64,000 bases of DNA, taken from contig NCJK01000001.1 in NCBI GenBank assembly GCA_002282445.1, positions 868,001-932,000 of the forward strand, given 5' to 3'. A program made the position numbers and the translations under genes. This DNA is from Burkholderiales bacterium 39-55-53. GTDB taxonomy: Bacteria > Pseudomonadota > Gammaproteobacteria > Burkholderiales > Burkholderiaceae_C. How positions within the stretch are numbered: position 1 is the stretch's first letter; each line of letters opens with the position of its first letter. Under the pieces are notes generated by a model. It did no database searches. It was not told the DNA's origin and saw only the letters and a program-made list of their open reading frames with translations. This document shows positions 29,239-36,002 of this stretch, piece by piece.

Positions 29239-29595
29239 TCAGCCGCGCAGCCAAGGGCGCGGACCCCCCATCACATGCCAGTGCATATGGTGGACTTCTT
29301 GGCCGCCCTCGGCCCCAGTATTGGTCACGATGCGAAAGCCCCCTTCTGGGTAAGGTCTTGCACCTTCTTGAAAAGCCAGCTTTGGGGCCAGCAACATCAT
29401 GCGGCCCAGCAAGCCCTCATGCTCAGGCGTGGCGTGTGCCACCGAGAGAATGTGCTGCTTGGGGATGATCAAAAAGTGAACGGGAGCCCAAGGGTTGATG
29501 TCGTGGAACGCGAAAATTTCGTCGTCCTCGTACACCTTGCGTGAGGGAATCTTGCCCGCGATGATTTTGCAAAAAATGCAGTTGTCGTCTGTCAT
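29239..29595 (-). CDS. hinT: HIT family nucleotide hydrolase HinT
   Basis: Purine nucleoside phosphoramidase. The His triad HHMHWHV (H103, H105, H107) near the C-terminus and CIFCKIIAGKIPS at the N-terminus are diagnostic. Start at the ATG at 29595 (MTDDNC, 118 aa); an upstream ATG at 29622 would overlap hisE. Between hisE and tatA, as in many Betaproteobacteria. Confidence 0.95.
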   Translation of the reverse strand: MTDDNCIFCKIIAGKIPSRKVYEDDEIFAFHDINPWAPVHFLIIPKQHILSVAHATPEHEGLLGRMMLLAPKLAFQEGARPYPEGGFRIVTNTGAEGGQEVHHMHWHVMGGPRPWLRG

Positions 29596-29602
29596 ATGGT
29601 CC

Positions 29603-29971
29603 TCACTCGCCTGCGGCTTCACGGGCTTGCGCTTTGCGCAAAGCTTTTTCTTCCAAGCCGCTCAGGCCTTCGCGGCGCGCCAGCTCGTCAATCACGTCTG
29701 ATGGCTTCAAGCCATAGTGCGCCAAAGCAATCATGCTGTGAAACCACAGATCGGCCACTTCGTACACCAGCTTAGAGGCGTCACCGCCGTGGTCCACATC
29801 TTTAGCGGCCATCACGGTCTCGGTGGCTTCTTCGCCAATCTTCTTCAAAAAGGCGTCTGGGCCTTTGTGCAACAAGCGCGAGACGTAGCTCTTCTCGGGG
29901 TCGCCACCGTTGGCGGGCTTGCGGCTTTCAATCACGTCGGCCAGACGTTGCAGGGTATCGTTGGAACTCAT
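29603..29971 (-). CDS. hisE: Phosphoribosyl-ATP pyrophosphatase
   Basis: Second step of histidine synthesis: hydrolysis of PR-ATP to PR-AMP. All-alpha MazG-like fold; seen are [24 protein letters not shown] (metal-binding E-x-x-E) and [12 protein letters not shown] (E-x-x-D). Start at the ATG at 29971 ([13 protein letters not shown], 122 aa), since the longer frame enters hisI. Separate from hisI, unlike the HisIE fusion of enterobacteria. Confidence 0.95.
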   Translation of the reverse strand: MSSNDTLQRLADVIESRKPANGGDPEKSYVSRLLHKGPDAFLKKIGEEATETVMAAKDVDHGGDASKLVYEVADLWFHSMIALAHYGLKPSDVIDELARREGLSGLEEKALRKAQAREAAGE

Positions 29972-29976
29972 GGTGT

Positions 29977-30366
29977 TCACTTGTAAATAGATTCGGGGTC
30001 TTTCAGCACAGGCTCGCAAGCGTGCCACGCTTCACCTTCAAGGCGCTGGTAGAAGCAGCTATGGCGGCCAGTATGGCAGGCAATGCCGGGCTCGTGCCCT
30101 TCTTGCGTCACCTTGAGCAACACCACGTCGTTGTCGCAGTCGATGCGAATGTCGTGCACCGTTTGCACATGGCCCGACTCCTCGCCCTTGAACCACAGCT
30201 TGTTGCGTGAGCGGCTGAAATACACCGCACGCTTGAGCTCAGCCGTTTTTTGCAGCGCCTCGCGGTTCATCCACGCAAACATCAGCACGTCGCCGCTGTC
30301 TTTTTCTTGGGCGATCACGGGCACTAGCCCTTTGTCGTCCCATTTGATGTTGTCTAGCCAATTCAT
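29977..30366 (-). CDS. hisI: Phosphoribosyl-AMP cyclohydrolase
   Basis: Third step of histidine synthesis: opening of the adenine ring of PR-AMP, zinc dependent. Motifs: [30 protein letters not shown] (in part), [11 protein letters not shown], and [10 protein letters not shown] with the zinc Cys residues. 129 aa. It should follow hisF directly, but the integron-like insertion separates it from hisF by 3.2 kb; its start is 16 bases after the yoeB stop. Confidence 0.96.
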   Translation of the reverse strand: MNWLDNIKWDDKGLVPVIAQEKDSGDVLMFAWMNREALQKTAELKRAVYFSRSRNKLWFKGEESGHVQTVHDIRIDCDNDVVLLKVTQEGHEPGIACHTGRHSCFYQRLEGEAWHACEPVLKDPESIYK

Positions 30367-30382
30367 AGGGGGGTGATCTTAC

Positions 30383-30637
30383 TCAGTAGTGAAACCTTAA
30401 TTGGGCAATTTCCAACTGATCGCCCGTCACGCGGTACACCATGCGGTGTTCGTCATTGATTCGGCGGGACCAAAAGCCTGCGAACGCATGCTTTAAAGGC
30501 TCGGGCTTACCTATGCCCGTAAATGGGTCACGCGCTGTAGCCTCGATCAGCTTGTTGATGCGGTCCACCATTTTGCGGTCTTGCTTTTGCCAGTAGAGGT
30601 AATCCTCCCAGGCCAACTCAGCAAAAACCAGCTTCAC
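30383..30637 (-). CDS. yoeB: Toxin YoeB (mRNA endoribonuclease)
   Basis: RelE-superfamily toxin that cleaves mRNA in the ribosomal A site. The length is exactly 84 aa and the catalytic residues sit at the E. coli YoeB positions: Glu46 (GKPEPLKH), Arg65 (DEHRMVYRV), His83 and Tyr84 at the C-terminus (RFHY). It overlaps the antitoxin gene by four bases (ATGA). It probably came with the cassette array; it lies between the last attC and hisI. Confidence 0.95.
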   Translation of the reverse strand: MKLVFAELAWEDYLYWQKQDRKMVDRINKLIEATARDPFTGIGKPEPLKHAFAGFWSRRINDEHRMVYRVTGDQLEIAQLRFHY

Positions 30638-30885
30638 TTGATCAACTCGCGCTCAACGGCCTGCCCCGCATTAAGCTGGGCAATAGACGCCAGCAAGCGG
30701 CGAGCATTGGCGGGTGTGCGCAGCAAATAGGCGGTTTCTTCCAAAGCTTTGTAATCGTCAAGCGAGAGCATCACCACCGACTGATCACCATTGCGCGTGA
30801 TGATCAAAGGCTCGTGGTCTTCGCAAACTCGGTTCATCACGCCAGCCAAATTGGCGCGAGCTGTGCTGTAAGTCATGGCATCCAT
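30634..30885 (-). CDS. yefM: Antitoxin YefM (Phd/YefM family)
   Basis: Binds and blocks YoeB and represses its own promoter. The N-terminal DNA-binding and dimer part is MTYSTARANLAGVMNRVCEDHEP (in part), followed by IITRNGDQSVVMLSLDDY. I use the ATG at 30885 (GAGG nine bases upstream, 83 aa); 30876 is a possible alternative. It is preceded by paired GTAC-centred operators. The pair is the only gene content after the last attC, as is common for toxin-antitoxin cassettes in chromosomal integrons. Confidence 0.95.
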   Translation of the reverse strand: MDAMTYSTARANLAGVMNRVCEDHEPLIITRNGDQSVVMLSLDDYKALEETAYLLRTPANARRLLASIAQLNAGQAVERELIK

Positions 30886-30898
30886 GGTAGCCTCATTT

Positions 30899-30919
30899 AT
30901 GTACAAATAATGGTACAAG
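30899..30919 (-). promoter_or_regulatory. Candidate YefM operator (paired GTAC motifs)
   Basis: TGTACA (30900-30905) and GGTACA (30912-30917) have GTAC centres 12 bases apart, 15 to 32 bases upstream of the yefM start. In E. coli the YefM(-YoeB) operator is built of TGTACA-core repeats with similar spacing, so autoregulation is likely. Confidence 0.6.
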
Positions 30920-31028
30920 TATAGCAACTCATGATAATAGAGAGCGCTATAAATTCACTTGGGTTAACTGCCTGAAGTGAAAACTCAGAAACGAAAGACA
31001 CTTCCTCTTGGTGTAAGACAGATGTGCG

Positions 31029-31103
31029 GCCTAACTTAGAGCTATCCGGCGCCGCGCGGCTTTATCACTCAGCGTCCAGCGACCGAAGGGAGCGAGGTTG
31101 AGC
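31029..31103 (-). repeat. attC site 1 (closes cassette 3)
   Basis: Read on the minus strand: R'' box GCTCAAC (matches RYYYAAC), an imperfect stem in which CTGG-A-CGC pairs with GCG-CCGG leaving one extrahelical A, and R' box GTTAGGC (matches GTTRRRY) at 31035-31029. 75 bp. The central 30 bases (31048-31077) match attC site 2 at 27 of 30 positions. Confidence 0.8.
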
Positions 31104-31116
31104 GCCATGTTCGCCG

Positions 31117-31737
31117 TTACTCTGCAAGTAGCGGCTCAGGCAGATGAATGCCTGCCTTGTCCGCGTACGCTTGCATTTGCCCTTGAATCGACCGGTGGTG
31201 ATCTCGCGACTTCATCAGAGCCCACTGCGCCCTAAGCTCTTTGACCTGCTGATCTGAGATGTGAGGGGCGAGGACAGTAAGTCGCTGATCGAAGGAAGCA
31301 TTCAGCTGGAGATCGGTGAAGATGTAGGCCGAAGGCACTGTGGCGGAAACAACCATAAAGAGAAGCGCAAGTGCTGCACCCAGCCACTCTGGTAACCGAC
31401 GCGGCTTTGGTTCTGCCTGGGTGTACCGGCGCTTGACCAACTTGAAGTACAGGCGCACTACAAGCAAGTTGATTGGTAGGAAGAGAAAAATGCTCGCCGC
31501 AACTGCCACAACCCAGTTACGGTTCCCTAGGGAGGCGTTCTCGTACATCATGTCCACAAGTCGAATGATGAAGGCTCCACCTGCTCCAATGAGCCAGTCC
31601 CATACAAGGGACAAGAACGGCTGAACAAATGCGATGACCACAACTGATGCGACAACGCTGGCGATGACGTTCCAAAGGAAAACACGGCGCTCAGATGAAC
31701 TTGTTTGGCTGCTCTCGGCTGCGTCTTCATTGTTCAA
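31117..31737 (-). CDS. Integron cassette 3: membrane protein of unknown function
   Basis: I do not recognise this protein. From the TTG at 31737 (AGGAG seven bases upstream) it has 206 aa. Several hydrophobic helices are visible in VFLWNVIASVVASVVVIAF, IGAGGAFIIRLVDMM, NWVVAVAASIFLFLPINLLVV and WLGAALALLFMVVSATVPS. A hydrophilic C-terminal domain of about 65 residues follows (LQLNASFDQRLTVLAPHI and on). Longer in-frame starts lie outside the cassette, within attC 2, so the TTG is the sensible choice. It is the only gene in the 732-bp cassette 31035-31766. Confidence 0.7.
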   Translation of the reverse strand: MNNEDAAESSQTSSSERRVFLWNVIASVVASVVVIAFVQPFLSLVWDWLIGAGGAFIIRLVDMMYENASLGNRNWVVAVAASIFLFLPINLLVVRLYFKLVKRRYTQAEPKPRRLPEWLGAALALLFMVVSATVPSAYIFTDLQLNASFDQRLTVLAPHISDQQVKELRAQWALMKSRDHHRSIQGQMQAYADKAGIHLPEPLLAE

Positions 31738-31760
31738 GCTGCATCTCCTTTGTTTGTAAC

Positions 31761-31829
31761 GGTTAACGTGAAGGTCACCGGCGCTGCGCGGCTTTATCGC
31801 GCAGCGTCCGGTGAACCGCAGGGTTAGAG
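31761..31829 (-). repeat. attC site 2 (closes cassette 2)
   Basis: Minus strand: R'' CTCTAAC, a long stem TTCACCGG-A-CGCTGCGCG with CGCGCAGCG-CCGGTGA (one extrahelical A, loop ATAAAGC), R' GTTAACC at 31767-31761. 69 bp. The R'' box is the exact complement of the first bases of its own cassette (TTAGAG after attC 3), which is the defining property of a cassette. The TAA inside R'' is the stop codon of the cassette gene. Confidence 0.85.
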
Positions 31830-32519
31830 AGCACTTTGCGCCTCCGACATGTGCTGTTTCAATGCGAGACAAAACACGCAGTAATCGTGAAAGGTGTTCG
31901 CAAAGGCAGACATATCGGGATTGCTTACAGGCATATGTAAAAAGTGCTGGATCATCGAGAAATGCGAGCAGTCATCGACGGCAGCCAACAGGCTCACCCT
32001 CTTTGCGTCCACATAGATGAGCTGAGCCATTACTCTCGCAATACTCTCGCGAGTTCTTTGCTTGTGATGCTCGAAATATTCGAACCAGTTCGCGTATTTG
32101 TTGGTCTTCGGACCTAGAAGCAGAGGCGCGTTTGAATACGGCGGGATATTGGAGAACGCTTCCGTGACTGCCTTGAGTGAAATATTTTCGAGAGCAACTG
32201 GCGATCCACTAACTTTCCCGATCGCAAAAAGTTGGCTCTCGCAATCACCAACTACACGAAGCGTGTGACGGTCGATGTATGGCCCGACTGTTTCCCTGTC
32301 GCTCACCTCCTTCAGATGAACAACAAAAAGATAGAAGACGTAACTCGCCACTACCGATGCCAAGATGGCTTCGACTAATACACCGAAGTCGTGAAGAAAA
32401 GCAGACGGGGCCGGCCATCGGTTGAGGATTAGAGCCTTCGCTGTTAAGGCTACTAGTGCGCCGCCCGCCAAATAAGTGGCACTGCGAGACGCTGAATTCA
32501 GGAAGTTCCCCACAACCAT
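31824..32519 (-). CDS. Integron cassette 2: membrane-anchored protein of unknown function
   Basis: I do not recognise this protein. The ATG at 32519 (MVVGNFLNSASRSATYL) lies 17 bases inside the cassette; the frame upstream is attC 3. 231 aa, with two N-terminal hydrophobic helices (ATYLAGGALVALTAKALIL and LVEAILASVVASYVFYLFVV) and a cytoplasmic-looking C-terminal domain of about 155 residues rich in His, Cys and Phe (DDCSHFSMIQHFLHM, FHDYCVFC). The TAA stop is within the attC 2 core box. Sole gene of the 770-bp cassette 31767-32536. Confidence 0.7.
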   Translation of the reverse strand: MVVGNFLNSASRSATYLAGGALVALTAKALILNRWPAPSAFLHDFGVLVEAILASVVASYVFYLFVVHLKEVSDRETVGPYIDRHTLRVVGDCESQLFAIGKVSGSPVALENISLKAVTEAFSNIPPYSNAPLLLGPKTNKYANWFEYFEHHKQRTRESIARVMAQLIYVDAKRVSLLAAVDDCSHFSMIQHFLHMPVSNPDMSAFANTFHDYCVFCLALKQHMSEAQSAL

Positions 32520-32530
32520 ATGCCTGTGCT

Positions 32531-32626
32531 CTCTAACTTTTGAGGTAACCGGCCGCACGAGCGCGAAGCGCAGGGGGAACCTGCAAGCACAGCTTGCAAG
32601 CGGTCCGGTTGACCGATGGGTTGGTC
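32531..32626 (-). repeat. attC site 3 (closes cassette 1)
   Basis: Minus strand: R'' GACCAAC (one mismatch to RYYYAAC), stem AACCGG-A-CCGC with GCGG-CCGGTT (extrahelical A again), an inner hairpin TTGCAAGC / GCTTGCAG, R' GTTAGAG at 32537-32531. 96 bp, the longest of the three. Confidence 0.8.
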
Positions 32627-32645
32627 CTGACTTGTGGCGAGATAC

Positions 32646-32891
32646 TCATTCGAGTAGTTCGTACTCGACCATCGCGGTGCGAGTGATGTGCTTCACGAAA
32701 TCCAGGCATCCCGGAACCACACCAGGGATCACATCGACTGTCCAGTTGCATCCGTCGTTAGTGACTGGATCAGTGAGGCGAGGTGTTGGCGCTCCGCATT
32801 CTTTGCAGTCGCCATCGATTTCGGTGCTTGCCTCGATTCGCAGTTTGATTTCTTGACGTATCGTTTCCGCATTCGCTTTGATCTTCGGCAT
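32646..32891 (-). CDS. Integron cassette 1, second gene: small Cys-containing protein
   Basis: I do not recognise it. 81 aa from the ATG at 32891 (MPKIKANAETIRQEI), which is one base after the TGA of the repeat-protein gene, so translation is probably coupled. A basic N-terminal helix is followed by DCKECGAPTPRL, which could hold metal with later Cys residues (DGCNW, PGCLD), and a helical C-terminus. No signal peptide. A start at 32915 would overlap the upstream gene. Confidence 0.55.
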   Translation of the reverse strand: MPKIKANAETIRQEIKLRIEASTEIDGDCKECGAPTPRLTDPVTNDGCNWTVDVIPGVVPGCLDFVKHITRTAMVEYELLE

Positions 32892-32892
32892 T

Positions 32893-33234
32893 TCAGTTCC
32901 CCACAAATCGACCATTTGGAGCCATTACACAACGGGTGCCCGCTACAAACGAGCCGTCTGGACACATAACGATGCCGCGACCACCCGAGACGAAACTGCC
33001 GTCAGGTGCCATCTGTACAGAACGGGGTTGATGAGGATCTTGCGCGACAAAACGTCCGTTGGGTGCCATTTGACATGAGGCGCTGCCACCGACAAATGTT
33101 CCATCTGGACACATAGTGCAGGGAGCACGGGAAACAAAACTCCCGTCGGGGCACATTACTTGGCTATGGGAGGCGGCGGATGCGAAAAGGAACGCAATTG
33201 CTGACATGGCCTGAAGTGCTTCGCGTGATGACAT
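32893..33234 (-). CDS. Integron cassette 1, first gene: exported M-x-P-D-G-x-F-V repeat protein
   Basis: I know of no named family. From the ATG at 33234 (113 aa) a signal peptide (MSAIAFLFASAASHSQ) is followed by six tandem repeats starting at residues 27, 41, 56, 75, 90 and 104, each of the form M-[CA]-P-[DN]-G-x-F-V and 10 to 19 residues long. Several repeats carry a Cys pair (MCPDG with APC or ASC). The regular Met/Asp/Phe pattern suggests a small beta-repeat structure, perhaps surface exposed. First gene of the 724-bp cassette 32537-33260, next to attI, so it would be the best expressed. Confidence 0.7.
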   Translation of the reverse strand: MSSREALQAMSAIAFLFASAASHSQVMCPDGSFVSRAPCTMCPDGTFVGGSASCQMAPNGRFVAQDPHQPRSVQMAPDGSFVSGGRGIVMCPDGSFVAGTRCVMAPNGRFVGN

Positions 33235-33254
33235 GGTGAAACCTGCTTGGTTAG

Positions 33255-33321
33255 GCCCAACGTGATGTAGACCGCAAAACCCGGTGGATACATCCGGGCA
33301 CAGTCGATACATCATTTAGAT
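33255..33321 (-). other. attI-like site
   Basis: Minus-strand core GTTGGGC (33261-33255) fits GTTRRRY exactly and starts cassette 1. Upstream in the same strand lie inverted segments TGATGTA / TACATCA and CCCGG / CCGGG. A weaker core-like ATCTAAA lies at 33315-33321. Its place between the integrase remnant and the first cassette fits attI; it might instead be the attC of a lost cassette. A perfect 8-base hairpin (33328-33346) follows. Confidence 0.5.
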
Positions 33322-33395
33322 GAAATAGGTGCAAGCCGCTTGCACCTTGGCCTAGAGATTTATATGCCGTATTTTTGTAGAGATATAAATTTGCC

Positions 33396-33600
33396 ATGAA
33401 ACCCAGTGCCCCTTCCTTGCAGTCCACCCGCTTGCTCGACCAAGTGAGCGAGAGTATCTATGTATGCACTATAGCCTCAAAAATTTAAATATTAACCCTA
33501 TTGAATTAATTTTTATCTACTGAAGTGCGATGCTGTCCGGTGGCATACGTCACCCGCGCGAGATGGGTGTGGCCGATGTGAAAACGTTTTTAAATAGTAT
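33396..33600 (+). pseudogene. intI: Integron integrase (IntI) remnant, N-terminal fragment
   Basis: From the ATG at 33396 the frame reads MKPSAPSLQSTRLLDQVSESI, the N-terminus of IntI tyrosine recombinases. At about 33460 the frame shifts; HYSLK (33467 on) and LSGGIRHPREMGVADVKTFL (33533-33592) continue in a second frame, with a TGA and an AT-rich scrambled stretch between them. RHPREMG is a hallmark of IntI. Only about 65 codons remain; the catalytic domain with R-H-R-Y is gone, cut at the hisF stop. No activity is possible. Confidence 0.85.
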
Positions 33601-34401
33601 TTACAGACGCACAGGTATCCCACGCTCCCTCATCCGCTCTTTCGCCTGCTGCACGGTGTATTCGCCGTAGTGGAAGATGCTCGCGGCTAGCACGGCGTCA
33701 GCACCGCCTTGTTGCACACCGTCGGCCAAGTGGTCGAGGTTGCCCACGCCGCCTGATGCGATCACGGGCACGGGCACGATGTCGGACACAGCGCGGGTGA
33801 GTGATAAGTCAAAGCCGCTCTTCGTGCCGTCGCGGTCCATGCTGGTGAGCAAGATTTCGCCTGCGCCGTAGTCGGCCATTTGCTTGGCCCACGCCACGGC
33901 ATCTAGACCCACGTTTTTGCGGCCACCGTGGCTGAAAACATCCCAACCGGGGCCGACGGGCAAACCGTTTGCACCTGCGCGTTGTTCGTCTTCAGCAGTG
34001 CGGCGTTTGGCGTCGATGGCCACCACGATGCATTGCGCGCCGTATTTGGCTGAGGCATCGCGAATGACTTGTGGGTTGGCAATGGCTGCAGAGTTAAAGC
34101 TCACTTTGTCAGCGCCTGCGTTGAGCATGCGGCGCACGTCGTCGACGGTGCGCACACCACCGCCCACGGTGAGAGGGATGAACACTTGGCTGGCCACGGC
34201 TTCGATGATGTGAAGAATCACATCGCGCGCATCGCTGGTGGCGGTGATGTCCAAGAAGGTGAGCTCGTCTGCACCTTGGTCGTTGTAGCGTGCCGCGATT
34301 TCCACAGGGTCGCCTGCATCGCGCAGCTCGACAAAGTTGACGCCTTTGACGACGCGACCGCCGGTCACGTCGAGGCAAGGAATGATGCGCTTAGCAAGCA
34401 T
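33601..34401 (-). CDS. hisF: Imidazole glycerol phosphate synthase, cyclase subunit
   Basis: Forms imidazole glycerol phosphate with ammonia from HisH. TIM barrel with the catalytic Asp residues in PCLDVTGG and LTSMDRDGT, and phosphate-binding loops VGGGVRT and ASGGVGN. 266 aa, slightly longer than usual, with an insertion near [14 protein letters not shown]. The stop codon is directly next to the intI remnant, so the insertion took place just behind the gene without harming it. Confidence 0.96.
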   Translation of the reverse strand: MLAKRIIPCLDVTGGRVVKGVNFVELRDAGDPVEIAARYNDQGADELTFLDITATSDARDVILHIIEAVASQVFIPLTVGGGVRTVDDVRRMLNAGADKVSFNSAAIANPQVIRDASAKYGAQCIVVAIDAKRRTAEDEQRAGANGLPVGPGWDVFSHGGRKNVGLDAVAWAKQMADYGAGEILLTSMDRDGTKSGFDLSLTRAVSDIVPVPVIASGGVGNLDHLADGVQQGGADAVLAASIFHYGEYTVQQAKERMRERGIPVRL

Positions 34402-34420
34402 AGAGGTCCAAAAGAGTTCT

Positions 34421-35254
34421 TCAAGAAACAGTCAAACGCTGCCAGCCAACCCATTGGCCACCAGCGGGAATCGAGATGGGGTCAAACACCTGCGCGGCTT
34501 CCACGCACAGCATGCGCGCAAAACCTTGGGCGGGCATGTCGGCCAGTGCGGCGCATTTGCCCTCGCCCGGGTTCCACACCACGGAGTTGGCCCATGAGGG
34601 GCTTTGTTCAATTTGCAGGGTGCTTGTGCCGTCTTGCAGGTGCAGTGGGTTTGCTGCGGCGTCGTACACGCGGTCAAACTCGCCATCAAAGTACAGCGCC
34701 TCGTCGGCTAGGCCATGCACGTCGGCCACGGCGTCCCACTCGGGGCGGCCGCCTAGGCCACGCAGCTCGGTCAGGTCGATGTCGTCCACCGCTAGGTAAG
34801 TGTGCAGAGCGCCGCTGAAGTGCAATTCATTTTGCGCTTCGGTGTTGTTGACGGTCAGCGTGACGGTCAGCTGGCCGGGTGCAAGCGCCACGCGCAGCAC
34901 GGCCACAAAGGCTTGTTGCCAAATGGCAAGAGTGTCGGGGTTGGTGCTGAGGGTGAAGTCGATGTGGGCGGCATCGCCGCTGGCCACGGCTTCACCCACT
35001 GTCCAGTTCATGTTGCGAGCAAAGCCATGCTTGGGCAATGTGCCGCGTTGGTTGAACTGGGGGAAGCACACCGGCACGCCGCCACGGATGGCGGATTTGC
35101 CATCCCATAGGTTATCGGGGCTTAAAAACAAACGCTCGCGGCCTTGGCTGACCCACGACAACACATGCGCGCCTTGCAGGGCCACCAGCACGGTGTCGCC
35201 GCAAGGCAAGGTCAAGCGCTGGCAGGCTTGACCTTGGTGTGTTTCATTAGCCAT
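34421..35254 (-). CDS. Aldose-1-epimerase-like, D-hexose-6-phosphate mutarotase
   Basis: Predicted to interconvert anomers of hexose-6-phosphates (YeaD-type). Family features: [24 protein letters not shown] and LHTYLAVDD, with the catalytic His and Glu in NPGEGK and the HGFAR loop. Start at the ATG at 35254 (MANETHQGQ, 277 aa), overlapping hisA by eight bases; longer starts lie inside hisA. Its place inside the his operon between hisA and hisF is unusual but its coupling suggests co-expression. Confidence 0.85.
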   Translation of the reverse strand: MANETHQGQACQRLTLPCGDTVLVALQGAHVLSWVSQGRERLFLSPDNLWDGKSAIRGGVPVCFPQFNQRGTLPKHGFARNMNWTVGEAVASGDAAHIDFTLSTNPDTLAIWQQAFVAVLRVALAPGQLTVTLTVNNTEAQNELHFSGALHTYLAVDDIDLTELRGLGGRPEWDAVADVHGLADEALYFDGEFDRVYDAAANPLHLQDGTSTLQIEQSPSWANSVVWNPGEGKCAALADMPAQGFARMLCVEAAQVFDPISIPAGGQWVGWQRLTVS

Positions 35255-35987
35255 TGAGTTCGTCAGCGCGGGCTTGGGCTTTTTCAAAGTCCAAATCGCC
35301 GCTGTAAATGGCGCGACCGCAGATCACGCCTTCCACGCCCTCGTCTTCCACGGCGCACAACTGTTCGATGTCGGCCATGTTGGACAAACCGCCTGAGGCG
35401 ATGATTGGGATAGACACGGCTTGTGCCAGTTTGACGGTGGCGTCGATGTTGATGCCGGTCAGCATGCCATCGCGGCCGATGTCGGTGTAGATGATGGATT
35501 CGACGCCGTAGTCTTCAAACTTCTTGCCAAGGTCAGCCACGTCGTGGCCTGTGAGCTTGCTCCAACCGTCGGTCGCCACTTTGCCGTCTTTGGCGTCGAG
35601 GCCGACGATGATGTGGCCGCCAAAGGCGCTGCACGCATCGCGCAAAAAGCCGGGGTTCTTGACGGCGGCTGTGCCGATGATGACGTAGCGCAAGCCAGCG
35701 TCGATGTATTTTTCAATCGTGTCGAGGTCGCGAATGCCGCCACCCAATTGCACGGGGATGTCGTGGCCCACCGCTTTCAAAATAGCTTTGATGGCCGCTT
35801 TGTTTTGCGGTGTGCCGGCGAAAGCGCCGTTCAAGTCCACCAAGTGCAGGCGACGCGCGCCTTTGGCCACCCAGTTGAGCGCCATTTGCGCTGGGTCTTC
35901 ACCGAAGGTGGTGGATTGCTCCATGTCACCTTGTTTGAGGCGCACGCAATGTCCGTCTTTGAGATCGATGGCGGGAATTAAATACAT
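35247..35987 (-). CDS. hisA: ProFAR isomerase HisA
   Basis: Amadori isomerisation of ProFAR to PRFAR in histidine synthesis. TIM barrel: [14 protein letters not shown] at the N-terminus (catalytic Asp), QLGGGIRD, and [13 protein letters not shown] (second Asp). 246 aa, standard. It lies between hisH and the mutarotase gene. Confidence 0.97.
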   Translation of the reverse strand: MYLIPAIDLKDGHCVRLKQGDMEQSTTFGEDPAQMALNWVAKGARRLHLVDLNGAFAGTPQNKAAIKAILKAVGHDIPVQLGGGIRDLDTIEKYIDAGLRYVIIGTAAVKNPGFLRDACSAFGGHIIVGLDAKDGKVATDGWSKLTGHDVADLGKKFEDYGVESIIYTDIGRDGMLTGINIDATVKLAQAVSIPIIASGGLSNMADIEQLCAVEDEGVEGVICGRAIYSGDLDFEKAQARADELNG

Positions 35988-36002
35988 GATGGCGTTAAAA
36001 GT

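Larger units (their letters stand above)
30370..33600. mobile_element. Decayed chromosomal integron inserted between hisF and hisI
   Basis: Composite call. From right to left: remnant of an integron integrase gene (33396-33600, plus strand), an attI-like site, three minus-strand cassettes each closed by an attC-like site (32531-32626, 31761-31829, 31029-31103), and a final segment carrying yefM-yoeB without a closing attC. Divergence of integrase and cassettes around the recombination site is the classic integron arrangement. The cassette DNA is visibly more AT-rich than the his genes. The left boundary is not defined by a repeat and is set at the end of yoeB. Confidence 0.8.

Noticed and set aside
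33322-33395. Additional cassette gene between the attI-like site and the intI start
   Set aside because: No open frame of meaningful length with a start signal; only the short hairpin and AT-rich sequence are seen.
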